Shown here piece by piece: positions 22,070 to 31,024 of a stretch of DNA of 64,000 nt (its first letter is position 1; the number at the start of each line of letters is the position of its first letter). Origin of the DNA: Candidatus Accumulibacter propinquus (GTDB taxonomy: Bacteria; Pseudomonadota; Gammaproteobacteria; Burkholderiales; Rhodocyclaceae); contig JADKBU010000050.1 of NCBI GenBank assembly GCA_016714935.1, positions 62,001-126,000 on the forward strand. Reading direction: 5' to 3'. The notes beneath the pieces are model-generated. The model worked only from the letters and a program-made list of their open reading frames with translations, was not told the origin of the DNA and did no database searches. The position numbers were made by a program, and so were the translations under genes.

Positions 22070-23143
22070 CTATTCCTGACGTGGTCGAGAATTTCCGGCG
22101 CCATTCAGGATGGCTGCGGCGAGAGCCTGCAGCGGCAGGCTGCGGTCGACGGCGCCGAGTTTGACGGCCTCCTTGGGCATGCCGTAGACGACGCAGGTCG
22201 CCTCGTCCTGGGCCAGGGTGTAAGCCCCGGCGTCGTGCATCTCCTTCAGGCCGCGCGCGCCATCGTCGCCCATGCCGGTCATGATCACCCCCATCGCATT
22301 CTTGCCGGCAAACTTCGCCACCGATCGAAACAGCACATCGACCGACGGGCGATGGCGATTGACCGGCGGGCCCTCCTTCACCTCGACGACATACTGCGCA
22401 CCGCTGCGCGCCAGTTGCATGTGCTTGCCTCCGGGGGCAATCAGCGCCAGACCGGGTAGCACGCGTTGCCCGTGCTTCGCTTCCTGCACCGAGATCTCGC
22501 AGAGACCATCGAGACGCGCGGCAAAGGCGGCGGTAAACATCTCCGGCATGTGCTGGACGATGACGATTCCCGGCGAGACCCGCGGCAATACGGTCAGCAA
22601 GGCTTCGAGGGCCACCGTGCCGCCGGTCGAAGTGCCGATCGCCACCAGGCGCTCGGTGGTCTGCGCCATCGCCAGACGTGGCGCCGGTGGCGCAGTCGCC
22701 AGCGTCGGCGCGCGCGCGCCGCGTTGCACGGCACCCATATTGGCCCGCGCCGCCGCCTTGACGGCGGCTACCAGGTTATCGCTTGAATCCTGCAGAAAGT
22801 TCCCGACGCCGAGGCCGGGCTTGGTGATGATCGACACCGCGCCGGCGGCCAGGGCCTGCAGCGTCGTTTCCGCCCCCGCGGTGGTCAGTGACGAGCAGAT
22901 GACCACCGGCGTCGGGCGTTCCTGCATCAACTGACCAAGAAACGTGATGCCGTCCATGCGCGGCATCTCGATATCCAGCGTCAACACGTCCGGCCATTCG
23001 CGGCGCATCTTCTCGATCGCGAAGATCGGATCGTGGGCGGTGCCGATGACGCGGATCCCGGGATCGCGGTCGAGGATGGCGCTCATTACCTTGCGCACCA
23101 CCGCCGAATCATCGACGATCATGACCTTGATTTCTCGTCCCAT
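22070..23143 (-). CDS. cheB: Chemotaxis protein-glutamate methylesterase/deamidase
   Basis: 357-residue response-regulator enzyme that removes methyl groups from chemoreceptors and deamidates glutamine residues. The N-terminal receiver (about 5-120) has MIVDDSAVVRKVMS and the phospho-aspartate in LTLDIEMPRMDG. The C-terminal esterase domain (about 165-350) has the catalytic serine in AIGTSTGGT, histidine in IVQHMP and aspartate in MTGMGDDGA. It is isolated: no cheA, cheW, cheR or cheY neighbours. It may serve the chemoreceptor at 5.6-7.2 kb or a separate array. The spoVR-yeaH-prkA run lies upstream on the same strand, 234 bases away. Confidence 0.95.
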   Translation of the reverse strand: MGREIKVMIVDDSAVVRKVMSAILDRDPGIRVIGTAHDPIFAIEKMRREWPDVLTLDIEMPRMDGITFLGQLMQERPTPVVICSSLTTAGAETTLQALAAGAVSIITKPGLGVGNFLQDSSDNLVAAVKAAARANMGAVQRGARAPTLATAPPAPRLAMAQTTERLVAIGTSTGGTVALEALLTVLPRVSPGIVIVQHMPEMFTAAFAARLDGLCEISVQEAKHGQRVLPGLALIAPGGKHMQLARSGAQYVVEVKEGPPVNRHRPSVDVLFRSVAKFAGKNAMGVIMTGMGDDGARGLKEMHDAGAYTLAQDEATCVVYGMPKEAVKLGAVDRSLPLQALAAAILNGAGNSRPRQE

Positions 23144-23377
23144 CGCTGACTTACCCTCCAGGCCCGCGGGCCGTCATGCTTCGGCCGACACCGCCGTGTG
23201 ACGCCATCGGCCATCCACCCCAGGATCTGGGTCGTGCCTCAGCATCGTTTTTCTTGCCGGGGCAGTCTGGCGCATGCCGGCTGTCGCGTCAAGCACGAGG
23301 GCCTCGCTCACCACATGGCCGGCAGCCGGCCACGGGGCGCCTCAGCAAGTGGCGGAGGTACTCCTGCCCCTGCCGCG

Positions 23378-24940
23378 TCAGCCATTCGCGGGCGCGACTA
23401 CCCGACTACTGGAGATCTCGCCGTTGCTGCCGACGCTTTCGAGTTGCACCGGGAAGCCCCACAAGCGTGCGACGTGCTTGAGCACTTCGTCAGCGCCGTC
23501 GTGCAGCGGGCGATCGTTGTGCTGCGTGTGGCGCAGGCAAAGCGAGCGGTCGCCGCGCAGGTTGACGCTCCAGACCTGGATATTGGGTTCGCGCGACCCC
23601 AGGTCGTACTGACGCGACATCGCCTCGCGCAGGCCCCGATAGCCGGCCTCGTCGTGGATCGCCGCGACCTCGAGCGTGGGCGCCTTCTCGTCGTCGACGA
23701 CGGCAAACAGACGGAAGGCGCGCATCACCCGCGGCGACAGGAATTGCCCGATGAAGCTCTCGTCCTTGAAGTTGCGCATCGCATGATCCAGTGTGGCCAG
23801 CCAGTCGCTGCCGGCGATGTCCGGAAACCAGTCGCGGTCTTCGTCGGTCGGGGCTTCGCAGATGCGCTTGATGTCGGAGTACATGGCGAAACCCAGGGCA
23901 TAGGGATTCATGCCGTTGTAGGCCGGATGGCCCACCGGGGGCTGGAAAACCACATTGGTGTGCGCCTTGAGCCACTCGATCATCAGGCCGTCGGCAAGGT
24001 GGCCGTCGTCGTACATGGTGTTCAGCAGATGGTGGTGCCAGAAGGTCGCCCAGCCTTCGTTCATCACCTGCGTCTGCCGCTGCGGGTAGAAGTACTGCGC
24101 CACCTTGCGCACGATGCGGACGATTTCGCGTTGCCACGGTTCGAGCAAGGGCGCGTTCTTCTCGATGAAGTAGAGCAGGTTTTCCTGTGGTTCGGCCGGG
24201 AAACGGGCCGCTTCCTTTTCCGCCGCCTCTTTGCCCCGCCGCTTCGGCAGCGTCCGCCAGATATCATTCACCTGCTGCTGCGCGTGCGCTTCGCGCTCCT
24301 CTGCGCGCGCCATCTCCTCGGCCAGGCTCAGCCGGTTTGGACGACGATAACGGTCAACGCCGTAGTTCATCAAGGCGTGGCAACTGTCGAGCAACAGCTC
24401 GACCGCGTCGACGCCATGCCGCTCTTCACAGGTGGCCACGTAGTCCTTCGCGTAAACCAGATAGTCGATGATCGACGCCGCGTCGGTCCACATCCGGAAC
24501 AGGTAGTTGCCCTTGAAGAAGCTGTTGTGACCGTAGGCCGCGTGCGCGATCACCAGCGCCTGCATGGCCATCGTGTTTTCCTCCATCAGGTAGCTGATGC
24601 AGGGATTGGCGTTGATGACGATTTCGTAAGCCAGGCCCATCTGGCCGCGGCGATAGTTCTTTTCGGTGGCAATGAATTCCTTGCCGTAGCTCCAGTGGCG
24701 GTAGTTGACCGGCATGCCGACCGACGCATAGGCGTCCATCATCTGTTCGGCGGTGATGATTTCGAGCTGGTTCGGATAGGTGTCGAGTGCGAAGCGTCTG
24801 GCGGTGCTGCGGATCACCGCGTGGTACTCGTCGAGCAGTTCGAAGGTCCAGTCGCTCGGCGCCGGCAGGGGCGACGCCGCCCGCTGCGGCAGCGACGCTG
24901 CCCCCTGCATGCCACGCCTGGGGTTCAAGGAGTCGCTCAT
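23378..24940 (-). CDS. spoVR: SpoVR family protein (YcgB-like)
   Basis: 520 residues, matching E. coli YcgB (about 510). It starts MSDSLNPRRG at 24938-24940; the open frame runs 68 codons further but into the coding region of the YeaH-like gene. The body contains the family hallmarks WSYGKEF, QMGLAYEIVINANPCISYLMEEN, HAAYGHNSFFKGN and NEGWATFWH, the last with conserved His/Glu residues like a metal site. Biochemical role is unknown; Bacillus SpoVR affects spore cortex, while proteobacterial homologues co-occur with PrkA and YeaH and are stationary-phase/stress proteins. Its ATG overlaps the yeaH stop (ATGA), indicating translational coupling. Confidence 0.92.
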   Translation of the reverse strand: MSDSLNPRRGMQGAASLPQRAASPLPAPSDWTFELLDEYHAVIRSTARRFALDTYPNQLEIITAEQMMDAYASVGMPVNYRHWSYGKEFIATEKNYRRGQMGLAYEIVINANPCISYLMEENTMAMQALVIAHAAYGHNSFFKGNYLFRMWTDAASIIDYLVYAKDYVATCEERHGVDAVELLLDSCHALMNYGVDRYRRPNRLSLAEEMARAEEREAHAQQQVNDIWRTLPKRRGKEAAEKEAARFPAEPQENLLYFIEKNAPLLEPWQREIVRIVRKVAQYFYPQRQTQVMNEGWATFWHHHLLNTMYDDGHLADGLMIEWLKAHTNVVFQPPVGHPAYNGMNPYALGFAMYSDIKRICEAPTDEDRDWFPDIAGSDWLATLDHAMRNFKDESFIGQFLSPRVMRAFRLFAVVDDEKAPTLEVAAIHDEAGYRGLREAMSRQYDLGSREPNIQVWSVNLRGDRSLCLRHTQHNDRPLHDGADEVLKHVARLWGFPVQLESVGSNGEISSSRVVAPANG

Positions 24941-26211
24941 TTGCTCGCCCCTTCCTTGCTGAACAAGTCGCGAAACACCGGGTAGATCTGGTCGGCGGTG
25001 CTCGCCTTGCGCATCGCGAAGGCTTCGGACGACTCCGCCAGCAGCACATACTCCTGCCACAGATTCTGCTCCTGCTCGACGACCTGAATGTAGGCGAAGT
25101 AACGGCAAAGGGGCAGCAGTCTCTCCGCCAGCAGTTTGCGGCAAAGCGTGCTGTCGTTATGCCAGTTGTCGCCGTCACTGGCGTGTGCGCCGTAGATGTT
25201 CCATTCCCCGCTCGGGTAGCGGGCACGGATGATTTCTTCCATCAGCACCAGCGCGCTCGACACCACGGTACCGCCGGTTTCCGTGGCATGGAAGAAATCA
25301 TGCTCGTTCACCTCCTGTGCCTGCGTGTGATGGCGGATGAAGACCAGGTCGATCCTTTCGTAATGCCGGGTCAGGAAAAGATAGAGCAGGATGAAGAAGC
25401 GCTTCGCCAGGTCCTTGCGTGCCTCGTCCATCGAACCCGAGACATCCATCAGACAGAACATCACCGCCCTCGCCGTCGGCACCGGCGTGCGCACGCGGCT
25501 GCGATAGCGCAGGTCGATCGGGTCGAGGTAGGGAATGCGCAGCAGGTGCGCGCGCAGCGCTTCGATATCACGCTCCAGAGCTTCGATCTCATGCCGGCGC
25601 GACGGCGTCGCGGCCTGTGCACGCAGCACTACGAGCAATCCTTCGAGACGCGTCAGTTCGCGCCGCGATTCGCTGCCCAGCGCGATGCGCCGGCCGATGG
25701 CGCCGCGCATCGAACGCACGATATGCAGGTTGTTCGGCGTCCCGTCGCTCGAAAATCCGGCGCGGTGCGTCTTGTACTCGGGCGCATCGGCAAGCGTGGT
25801 GCGGATCAGATTGGGCAGCGCCAGGTCGTCGAAGAAGACCTGCATGAACTCTTCCTTGCTCAGGTGGAAGACGAAATCGTCGTCGCCCTCGCCGGCGTCG
25901 CCGGCCTGCCCGGCACCCCGCCCTCCTCCACCGCCCTGCGGGCGGTCGATGCGATCACCGCGGACGAAATCCTTGTTGCCCGGATGCACCATTTCGCGTC
26001 GGCCGCCCGGCCCGTGGCCAAACACCGGCTCGCTGATGTCGCGGCGCGGGATGTGGATGTCCTCGCCCTGGGCGATGTCGCGGATGCCGCGCCCGGCGAC
26101 CGCGCGCTTCACCGCTTCCTGGATCTGCGCCTTGTGGCGGCGCAGGAAGCGCTCACGGTTGCCGATCGACTTGTTCTTGCCGGCCAGCCTGCGATCGATG
26201 ATCTGTTGCAA
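24937..26211 (-). CDS. yeaH: YeaH/YhbH family protein (DUF444, von Willebrand A-like)
   Basis: 424 residues, close to E. coli YeaH (427). Begins MQQIIDRRLAGKNKSIGNRERFLRR, as in the family. A glycine-rich low-complexity patch (about 92-108, QGGGGGRGAGQAG) precedes the C-terminal vWA-like domain. That domain has a MIDAS-type motif CLMDVSGSMDEARKD (about 247-261), followed by GGTVVSSALVLMEEII and EWNIYGAHASDGDNW. The function is not established; in enterobacteria the gene is co-transcribed with the kinase YeaG and is induced by nutrient stress. It lies 32 bases after prkA and overlaps spoVR by 4 bases, forming prkA-yeaH-spoVR. Confidence 0.93.
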   Translation of the reverse strand: MQQIIDRRLAGKNKSIGNRERFLRRHKAQIQEAVKRAVAGRGIRDIAQGEDIHIPRRDISEPVFGHGPGGRREMVHPGNKDFVRGDRIDRPQGGGGGRGAGQAGDAGEGDDDFVFHLSKEEFMQVFFDDLALPNLIRTTLADAPEYKTHRAGFSSDGTPNNLHIVRSMRGAIGRRIALGSESRRELTRLEGLLVVLRAQAATPSRRHEIEALERDIEALRAHLLRIPYLDPIDLRYRSRVRTPVPTARAVMFCLMDVSGSMDEARKDLAKRFFILLYLFLTRHYERIDLVFIRHHTQAQEVNEHDFFHATETGGTVVSSALVLMEEIIRARYPSGEWNIYGAHASDGDNWHNDSTLCRKLLAERLLPLCRYFAYIQVVEQEQNLWQEYVLLAESSEAFAMRKASTADQIYPVFRDLFSKEGASK

Positions 26212-26243
26212 GGGAAGTCCTCCGAGCCGTTATCGTTGCCGGG

Positions 26244-28166
26244 TCACGAATTCTTGCGAACGCGCAGATACCACTCGCACAACAGCCGCACCTGCTTCGC
26301 CGTGTAGCCCTTGTTGACCATCCGGTTGACGAAATCCTCGTGCTTCTTGACATCGTCGGCGCTGGCCTTGGCGTTGAAGCTGATCACCGGCAGCAGTTCC
26401 TCGGTGTTCGAGAACATCTTCTTCTCGATCACCGTGCGCAGCTTCTCGTAGCTGGTCCACAACGGATTCTTGCCCTGATTGTTGGCCCGCGCGCGCAGCA
26501 CGAAATTGACGATCTCGTTGCGGAAATCCTTCGGGTTGGCAATGCCTGCCGGCTTTTCGATCTTCTCGAGTTCGGCGTTCAGCGAGCTGCGGTCGAACAC
26601 TTCACCGGTGTCGGTATCGCGGTACTCCTGATCCTGAATCCAGTAGTCGGCGTAGGTGACGTAGCGGTCGAAGATGTTCTGGCCGTATTCACTGTAGCTT
26701 TCCAGGTAGGCGGTCTGAATTTCCTTGCCGATGAATTCGGCGTAGCGCACCGACAGGTGTTCCTTGATGAACGACAGATACTTCGACTCGGTTTCGGCCG
26801 GGAACTGTTCGCGCTCGATCTGCTGTTCGAGCACATACATCAGGTGCACGGGGTTGGCGGCGACCTCGGTCGAGTCGAAGTTGAACACCTTGCTGAGGAT
26901 CTTGAACGCAAAGCGCGTCGAGATGCCGCTCATGCCTTCGTCGACGCCCGCGTAGTCGCGGTATTCCTGATAGCTCTTGGCGCGTGGATCGGTGTCCTTC
27001 AGGTTTTCGCCATCGTAGACCAGCATCTTGGAATACAGACTGGAGTTTTCCGGCTCCTTCAGGCGCGTCAGCGCCGCGAACTGCGCCATGATCCGCAGGG
27101 TACCGGGCGCGCAAGTCGCTTCGGCCAGCGAGGAACCGCGCAGCAGTTTTTCGTAGATCTTCACCTCCTCGGAGACCCGCAGGCAATAAGGCACCTTGAC
27201 GATGTAGATCCGGTCGAGGAAAGCCTCGTTGTTCTTGTTGTTGCGGAAAGCCTTCCATTCGCTCTCGTTCGAGTGCGCGAGCACGACACCGTCGAAGGGG
27301 ATCGCGCCGAAGCCTTCGGTGCCCTTGAAATTGCCTTCCTGCGTCGCAGTCAGCAGCGGGTGCAGCACCTTGATCGGCGCCTTGAACATCTCGACGAACT
27401 CGAGCAGCCCCTGGTTGGCGAGGCAAAGACCGCCGGAGAAGCTGTAGGCATCGGGGTCGTCCTGGGCATAAGTCTCGAGCTTGCGGATGTCGACCTTGCC
27501 GACCAGGCTGGAAATGTCCTGGTTGTTTTCGTCGCCGGGCTCAGTCTTGGCGATGCCGATCTGTTTGAGCACGCTCGGGTAGCGCCGGACGACCCGGAAG
27601 CGGCGAATGTCACCGCCGAACTCTTCCAGCCGCTTGACTGCCCACGGCGAGAGGATGCGATTGAGGTAGCGGCGTGGGATGCCGTATTCCTTGTCGAGGA
27701 TGGCGCCATCCTCGTCCGGATCGAACAGGCCCAGCGGCGATTCATTCACCGGAGAACCCTTGATCGCGTAGAAAGGCACCTCCTGCATCAGCGACTTCAA
27801 ACGCTCGGCGATCGAACTCTTGCCGCCGCCGACCGGACCGAGCAGGTAGAGGATCTGCTTCTTTTCCTCCAGCCCCTGCGCCGCGTGGCGGAAGTAGCTC
27901 ACCACTTGCTCGATGGCATCTTCGAGGCCGTAGAACTCGGCAAAAGCCGGGTAGATCTTGATTACCTTGTTGGCGAACAGGCGCGACAGCCGCGGGTCGT
28001 TGCGGGTGTCCACCGTCTGCGGCTCGCCGATCGCGCGCAACATGCGTTCGGCGGCGCTGGCGTAGCTCAACGGGTCCCGCTTGCACTGCGCCAGGTAATC
28101 CTCCAGCGAGAGTTCCTCTTCGCGGGTGCGGTCAAAGCGGGCGGCAAAATGACTGACGATGTCCAT
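26244..28166 (-). CDS. prkA: PrkA/YeaG family serine protein kinase
   Basis: 640 residues, matching E. coli YeaG (644). It starts MDIVSHFAARFDRTREEELSL at 28164-28166 with GGAGAA just upstream; the open frame extends 30 codons further without support. An N-terminal AAA-type domain has a P-loop at about 110-117 (GPVGGGKSS). The C-terminal part is the PrkA kinase-like domain. PrkA proteins phosphorylate substrates in sporulation (Bacillus) and in nitrogen/stationary-phase stress (YeaG), and at least some members also have AAA+ protease activity. It is first in the operon with yeaH and spoVR. No sigma-54 promoter could be recognised upstream. Confidence 0.94.
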   Translation of the reverse strand: MDIVSHFAARFDRTREEELSLEDYLAQCKRDPLSYASAAERMLRAIGEPQTVDTRNDPRLSRLFANKVIKIYPAFAEFYGLEDAIEQVVSYFRHAAQGLEEKKQILYLLGPVGGGKSSIAERLKSLMQEVPFYAIKGSPVNESPLGLFDPDEDGAILDKEYGIPRRYLNRILSPWAVKRLEEFGGDIRRFRVVRRYPSVLKQIGIAKTEPGDENNQDISSLVGKVDIRKLETYAQDDPDAYSFSGGLCLANQGLLEFVEMFKAPIKVLHPLLTATQEGNFKGTEGFGAIPFDGVVLAHSNESEWKAFRNNKNNEAFLDRIYIVKVPYCLRVSEEVKIYEKLLRGSSLAEATCAPGTLRIMAQFAALTRLKEPENSSLYSKMLVYDGENLKDTDPRAKSYQEYRDYAGVDEGMSGISTRFAFKILSKVFNFDSTEVAANPVHLMYVLEQQIEREQFPAETESKYLSFIKEHLSVRYAEFIGKEIQTAYLESYSEYGQNIFDRYVTYADYWIQDQEYRDTDTGEVFDRSSLNAELEKIEKPAGIANPKDFRNEIVNFVLRARANNQGKNPLWTSYEKLRTVIEKKMFSNTEELLPVISFNAKASADDVKKHEDFVNRMVNKGYTAKQVRLLCEWYLRVRKNS

Positions 28167-29108
28167 ACTGTTCTCCAAGAATCCGTTGACTTCCCAATCC
28201 TGACAATCGGCGGGCGATACTGTTCCGCCACCACTCCGAAACTGCCACGCCAGCAAAGCGTGTCTCCATCAGGGCAAAGCAAATAGCGAGCCACAATTGC
28301 CACCTTGCTCCAGCATCCGCTGCGCAAGCGCTCGGTGCTGCCTGACGGCTTGTTCGCCCCAACCCGGCGAAAGGTACCGAGGCCCGGCAACGGAACTTTC
28401 GGCTCCATGCGGCCGGTTGGAAACCTCCCGGACAAGCGGCTTTCCCGGGATTCTCGCACCAATCAGGTGCATACCAGGACTCACCGTGCCGCATTACGGA
28501 GCCTCGGGTGCAACGCCGGAAAACGAGCGCCGAATGGGCCGTCGAATTGCACGCACTTTGCCTCCGCGCCGGAGAAACCGAAGGCTCCGGCCGACCTGCC
28601 GTTACCACCGGTAGTTCCCTCCGCCAGTTCGCCTGCGGCTCAGTCTAGTCGTCGCTGGCAGGCCGGCAGAAGGAACTATTGCCTGTTGGCTAATGGAAAC
28701 ATGTCGATATGGGCCGGTGCAGACCGGCAGAATGCACTCGACCATTCGATTCGATCAGGCACAGGCTCCGCGGCAGCCAAAGCGGAAGGATGACCGCGAC
28801 GAAGATCGTGGTCGTCGGGCAAGGGCACGCAATCGGCGGACCGGGCACCGACGGCCACTATGCCCCGTCACCCGCTGCGGAAGGCATTCGCCGCTGCGCT
28901 TCCACGCCCCTGGCTTGGTAGCGCGTTAACCCCCGTTCCGCCTGACGATCGCTCCGATCCGGTGGGTTGCCGGAAGCCCATTGCCAGCGGACTCTCCTCC
29001 AGCCGCCAGGCGAACTCCATCTGTCCTTGGGCGGCGTTCTTGCAAGACAACAAGGCTTGCGCCAGAATGCATCGCAATTGCAACGCAGTCGAAAAACAAG
29101 GGTGCCCC
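28167..29108. other. Long stretch (942 bases) without a supported gene
   Basis: Several overlapping open frames exist on both strands (for example 28305-28793 plus and 28132-28608 minus), but all are arginine/proline/serine-rich, overlap one another and resemble nothing I know. The part next to 28166 must contain the prkA promoter, and the part next to 29109 the antitoxin promoter. No tRNA, repeat array or transposase remnant was seen. Confidence 0.5.
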
Positions 29109-29387
29109 ATGAAAACAGCTTCGATTCCTTCCCTGCGGGTTGCCCCCGCCCTGCGCCAGGCGGCCGAAGCGGTGCTGGGCGAAGGCGAGAGCCTGTCGAA
29201 TTTTGTCGAGCAATCGATTCGCGAAAGCATCGAGCGTCGTCTGGCCCAGCGCGAATTCATCGCTCGCGGTCTGGCGTCACGCGACAAGGCAAAGCAATCG
29301 GGAAAATACGTTTCATCCGATGCCGTTGTCGGACGACTTGAAAAAATGCTGGCCCAGGCAAAGGCGTCGTCGAAGACAAGCGGATAA
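29109..29387 (+). CDS. YlcI/YnfO-like antitoxin of a type II toxin-antitoxin pair
   Basis: 92-residue protein starting MKTASIPSLRVAPALRQAAE. The N-terminal half resembles a ribbon-helix-helix-type antitoxin of the YlcI/YnfO group (SIPSLRV strand, then GESLSNFVEQSIRESIERR helices). The lysine/serine-rich C-terminus (SGKYVSSDAVVGRLEKMLAQAKA) is typical of the toxin-neutralising part. The reading frame runs upstream to 28860, but the ATG at 29109 fits the family and the extension looks non-coding. A RelE/ParE-like toxin frame starts 4 bases downstream but is cut short, so this antitoxin may now be an orphan. Confidence 0.75.
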   Translation: MKTASIPSLRVAPALRQAAEAVLGEGESLSNFVEQSIRESIERRLAQREFIARGLASRDKAKQSGKYVSSDAVVGRLEKMLAQAKASSKTSG

Positions 29388-29391
29388 CAAG

Positions 29392-29493
29392 GTGGCGTAT
29401 CGGGTTCGCTTCACCCAGGATGCGGAAGCCGACCTGGTCAGGGGACATATCGCTACCCGAAAGGCTGGTCTTGGAGATTACCGGGAACGCTGA
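29392..29493 (+). pseudogene. Truncated RelE/ParE-family toxin
   Basis: A GTG-initiated frame beginning VAYRVRFTQDAEADLVRGHI immediately after the antitoxin matches the first strand and helix of RelE/ParE toxins. It stops after 33 residues (...GLGDYRER) where about 95-100 are expected. No continuation was recognised in other frames of the next few hundred bases, so an internal deletion or replacement is more likely than a single frameshift. The fragment lacks the C-terminal catalytic residues and should be inactive. Confidence 0.65.
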
Positions 29494-29947
29494 TGATCGA
29501 CGCCCGTATTCCCGCTTGCTTGCTTGCTTTCTTGCCGGATGAAGCCTGCAATCACCAGAATCAAATTTCAGAAAGCAATTCAATGTTGCCAATGACCCAC
29601 AGGGAGCTTCCGCGCACCGCCAACGGGCATCGAGTGCCCGGCATGAAGCTTCCACGGTTGCGGATCGGGCCTCGATGCGCGCGCAACGCCTTGCATTGGC
29701 GGACAGAGGCGGGGAAGCGCTGCCTTGACGCTGGCAATCGCCGGAAGTGAACTTGATCTCGACCGTCGTCAGCCAGGAGTGACCCGGACAAAGTCGGAAG
29801 TCATCCAGATGAATTCACTGGCAACCGCAAATAGCCGCTATTCGCCCGGATCAGGCGCGGTGCGTGCGAGGGCAGGCTTCGTTTTCTGCGTTTCAAGGCC
29901 GATTCGAGCAAGACAGCACATGGGCAGAACAGCGGAGCCGTCGTTGC
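29494..29947. other. 454-base stretch without a supported gene
   Basis: Lies between the toxin remnant and the 3' end of aapM. This is where the ATPase gene aapP would be expected in a complete aap operon, but neither a Walker A nor an ABC signature motif can be read on the minus strand. Short open frames (29493-29750 plus, 29561-29791 minus) have no recognisable content. Confidence 0.5.
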
Positions 29948-31024
29948 TCAGCAGTCCCTGGATGAATATTGAAGGCGCCTTTCGAGGCGCCGCCCGAAGT
30001 TCGACAGGGCGAGACAGCCGAGCCAGTAGATCAGGCCGATGAACAGGTAGCCCTCCAGGTAAAACGCCCGCCACTGGGCATCCCCGGACAGCGCGAGGGT
30101 CAGCGCGCCAGTCAGTTCGTAGAGGCTGACCACGGTCACCAGCGAGACGTCCTTGAACAGGCCGATAAAGGTGTTCACCAGCGCCGGCAGGGCCGCCCGC
30201 AAGGCTTGCGGCAGGATGACATGGCGCAGACACTGCCAGCGGCTCAGGCCCAGGGCTGCCGCGGCATCGCCCTGCCCCGCCGGAACCGACTGCAGTCCGC
30301 CGCGCACCACTTCGGCGAGGTAGGCGGCGGCAAAGCCGACGATCGCCGGCAACACCCGCCACAAGGCGCTGCCGCCGGCCCTGTCGGGCAGGAACAGCGG
30401 GAACAGGAAGGCCGCCACGAACAGTACCGAAATCATCGGCACGCCGCGGACCAGTTCGATATAGAAGGCACAGCAGCTCCGCAGCAGCGGCAACCTTGAG
30501 CGCCGGCCGAGGGCCAGCAGGATCCCCAGAGGCAGGGCGCCGGCCATGCCGCCCGTTGCCAGCAACAAGGTCAGCGGCAGGCCGCCCCAGAGCTGGCTGT
30601 CGACGATCGGCAAACCGAAGCCGCCGCCGTGCAGCAGGGCAAGAAAACCGAGCAGCGCCCCGCTCAGCAAGGCCAGCGCCGGGCGGACCCGCAGCCGACC
30701 GCTGCCGGCCAGCCACAGCGCAGCGAGCAAGAGTCCGCAGGCCAGCGCCGGCCGCCAGTGCTGGTCGAAGGGATAGCGCCCGAAGAGGATCAGCGGATAC
30801 TTCTCGACGATCACCCCCCAGCAGGCGCCGGTTCCCAGCAGCGCACGGCAGCGCTCCGCATCCGGCTGCCAGTCGGCACGCAGGATGCTCCACTCGAAGA
30901 CGCCCGGGAGCAGCACGCAGGCGGTGACGAGAATGGCCAGCGTCGCCAGCGCGTTTCCCCAGCCATCCAGGAGTGGTCGGAACTGGCGGCCGATCGCCGT
31001 GAGCGCTGATCGCCGGCTGGCCAT
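29948..31024 (-). CDS. aapM: General amino-acid ABC transporter permease, AapM-like
   Basis: 358-residue inner-membrane permease of the His/Glu/Gln type. N-terminal helices are followed by a non-conserved loop, then the permease core (about 150-350), with IELVRGVPMISVLFV and the EAA loop GLQSVPAGQGDAAAALGLSRWQCLRHVILPQALR, which contacts the ATPase. The long N-terminal extension and the extra helices are typical of AapM/BztC rather than HisM. Its start shares one base with the aapQ stop (TGATG). With AapQ and AapJ it forms a broad-specificity L-amino-acid uptake system, but no ATPase gene follows. Confidence 0.92.
   Translation of the reverse strand: MASRRSALTAIGRQFRPLLDGWGNALATLAILVTACVLLPGVFEWSILRADWQPDAERCRALLGTGACWGVIVEKYPLILFGRYPFDQHWRPALACGLLLAALWLAGSGRLRVRPALALLSGALLGFLALLHGGGFGLPIVDSQLWGGLPLTLLLATGGMAGALPLGILLALGRRSRLPLLRSCCAFYIELVRGVPMISVLFVAAFLFPLFLPDRAGGSALWRVLPAIVGFAAAYLAEVVRGGLQSVPAGQGDAAAALGLSRWQCLRHVILPQALRAALPALVNTFIGLFKDVSLVTVVSLYELTGALTLALSGDAQWRAFYLEGYLFIGLIYWLGCLALSNFGRRLERRLQYSSRDC

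Noticed and set aside
26340..28286. 648-residue plus-strand open frame
   Set aside because: Shadow of prkA.
28167..28300. Possible sigma-54 promoter upstream of prkA
   Set aside because: TGGC and TTTCG-like words occur but not with the -24/-12 spacing GG-N10-GC.
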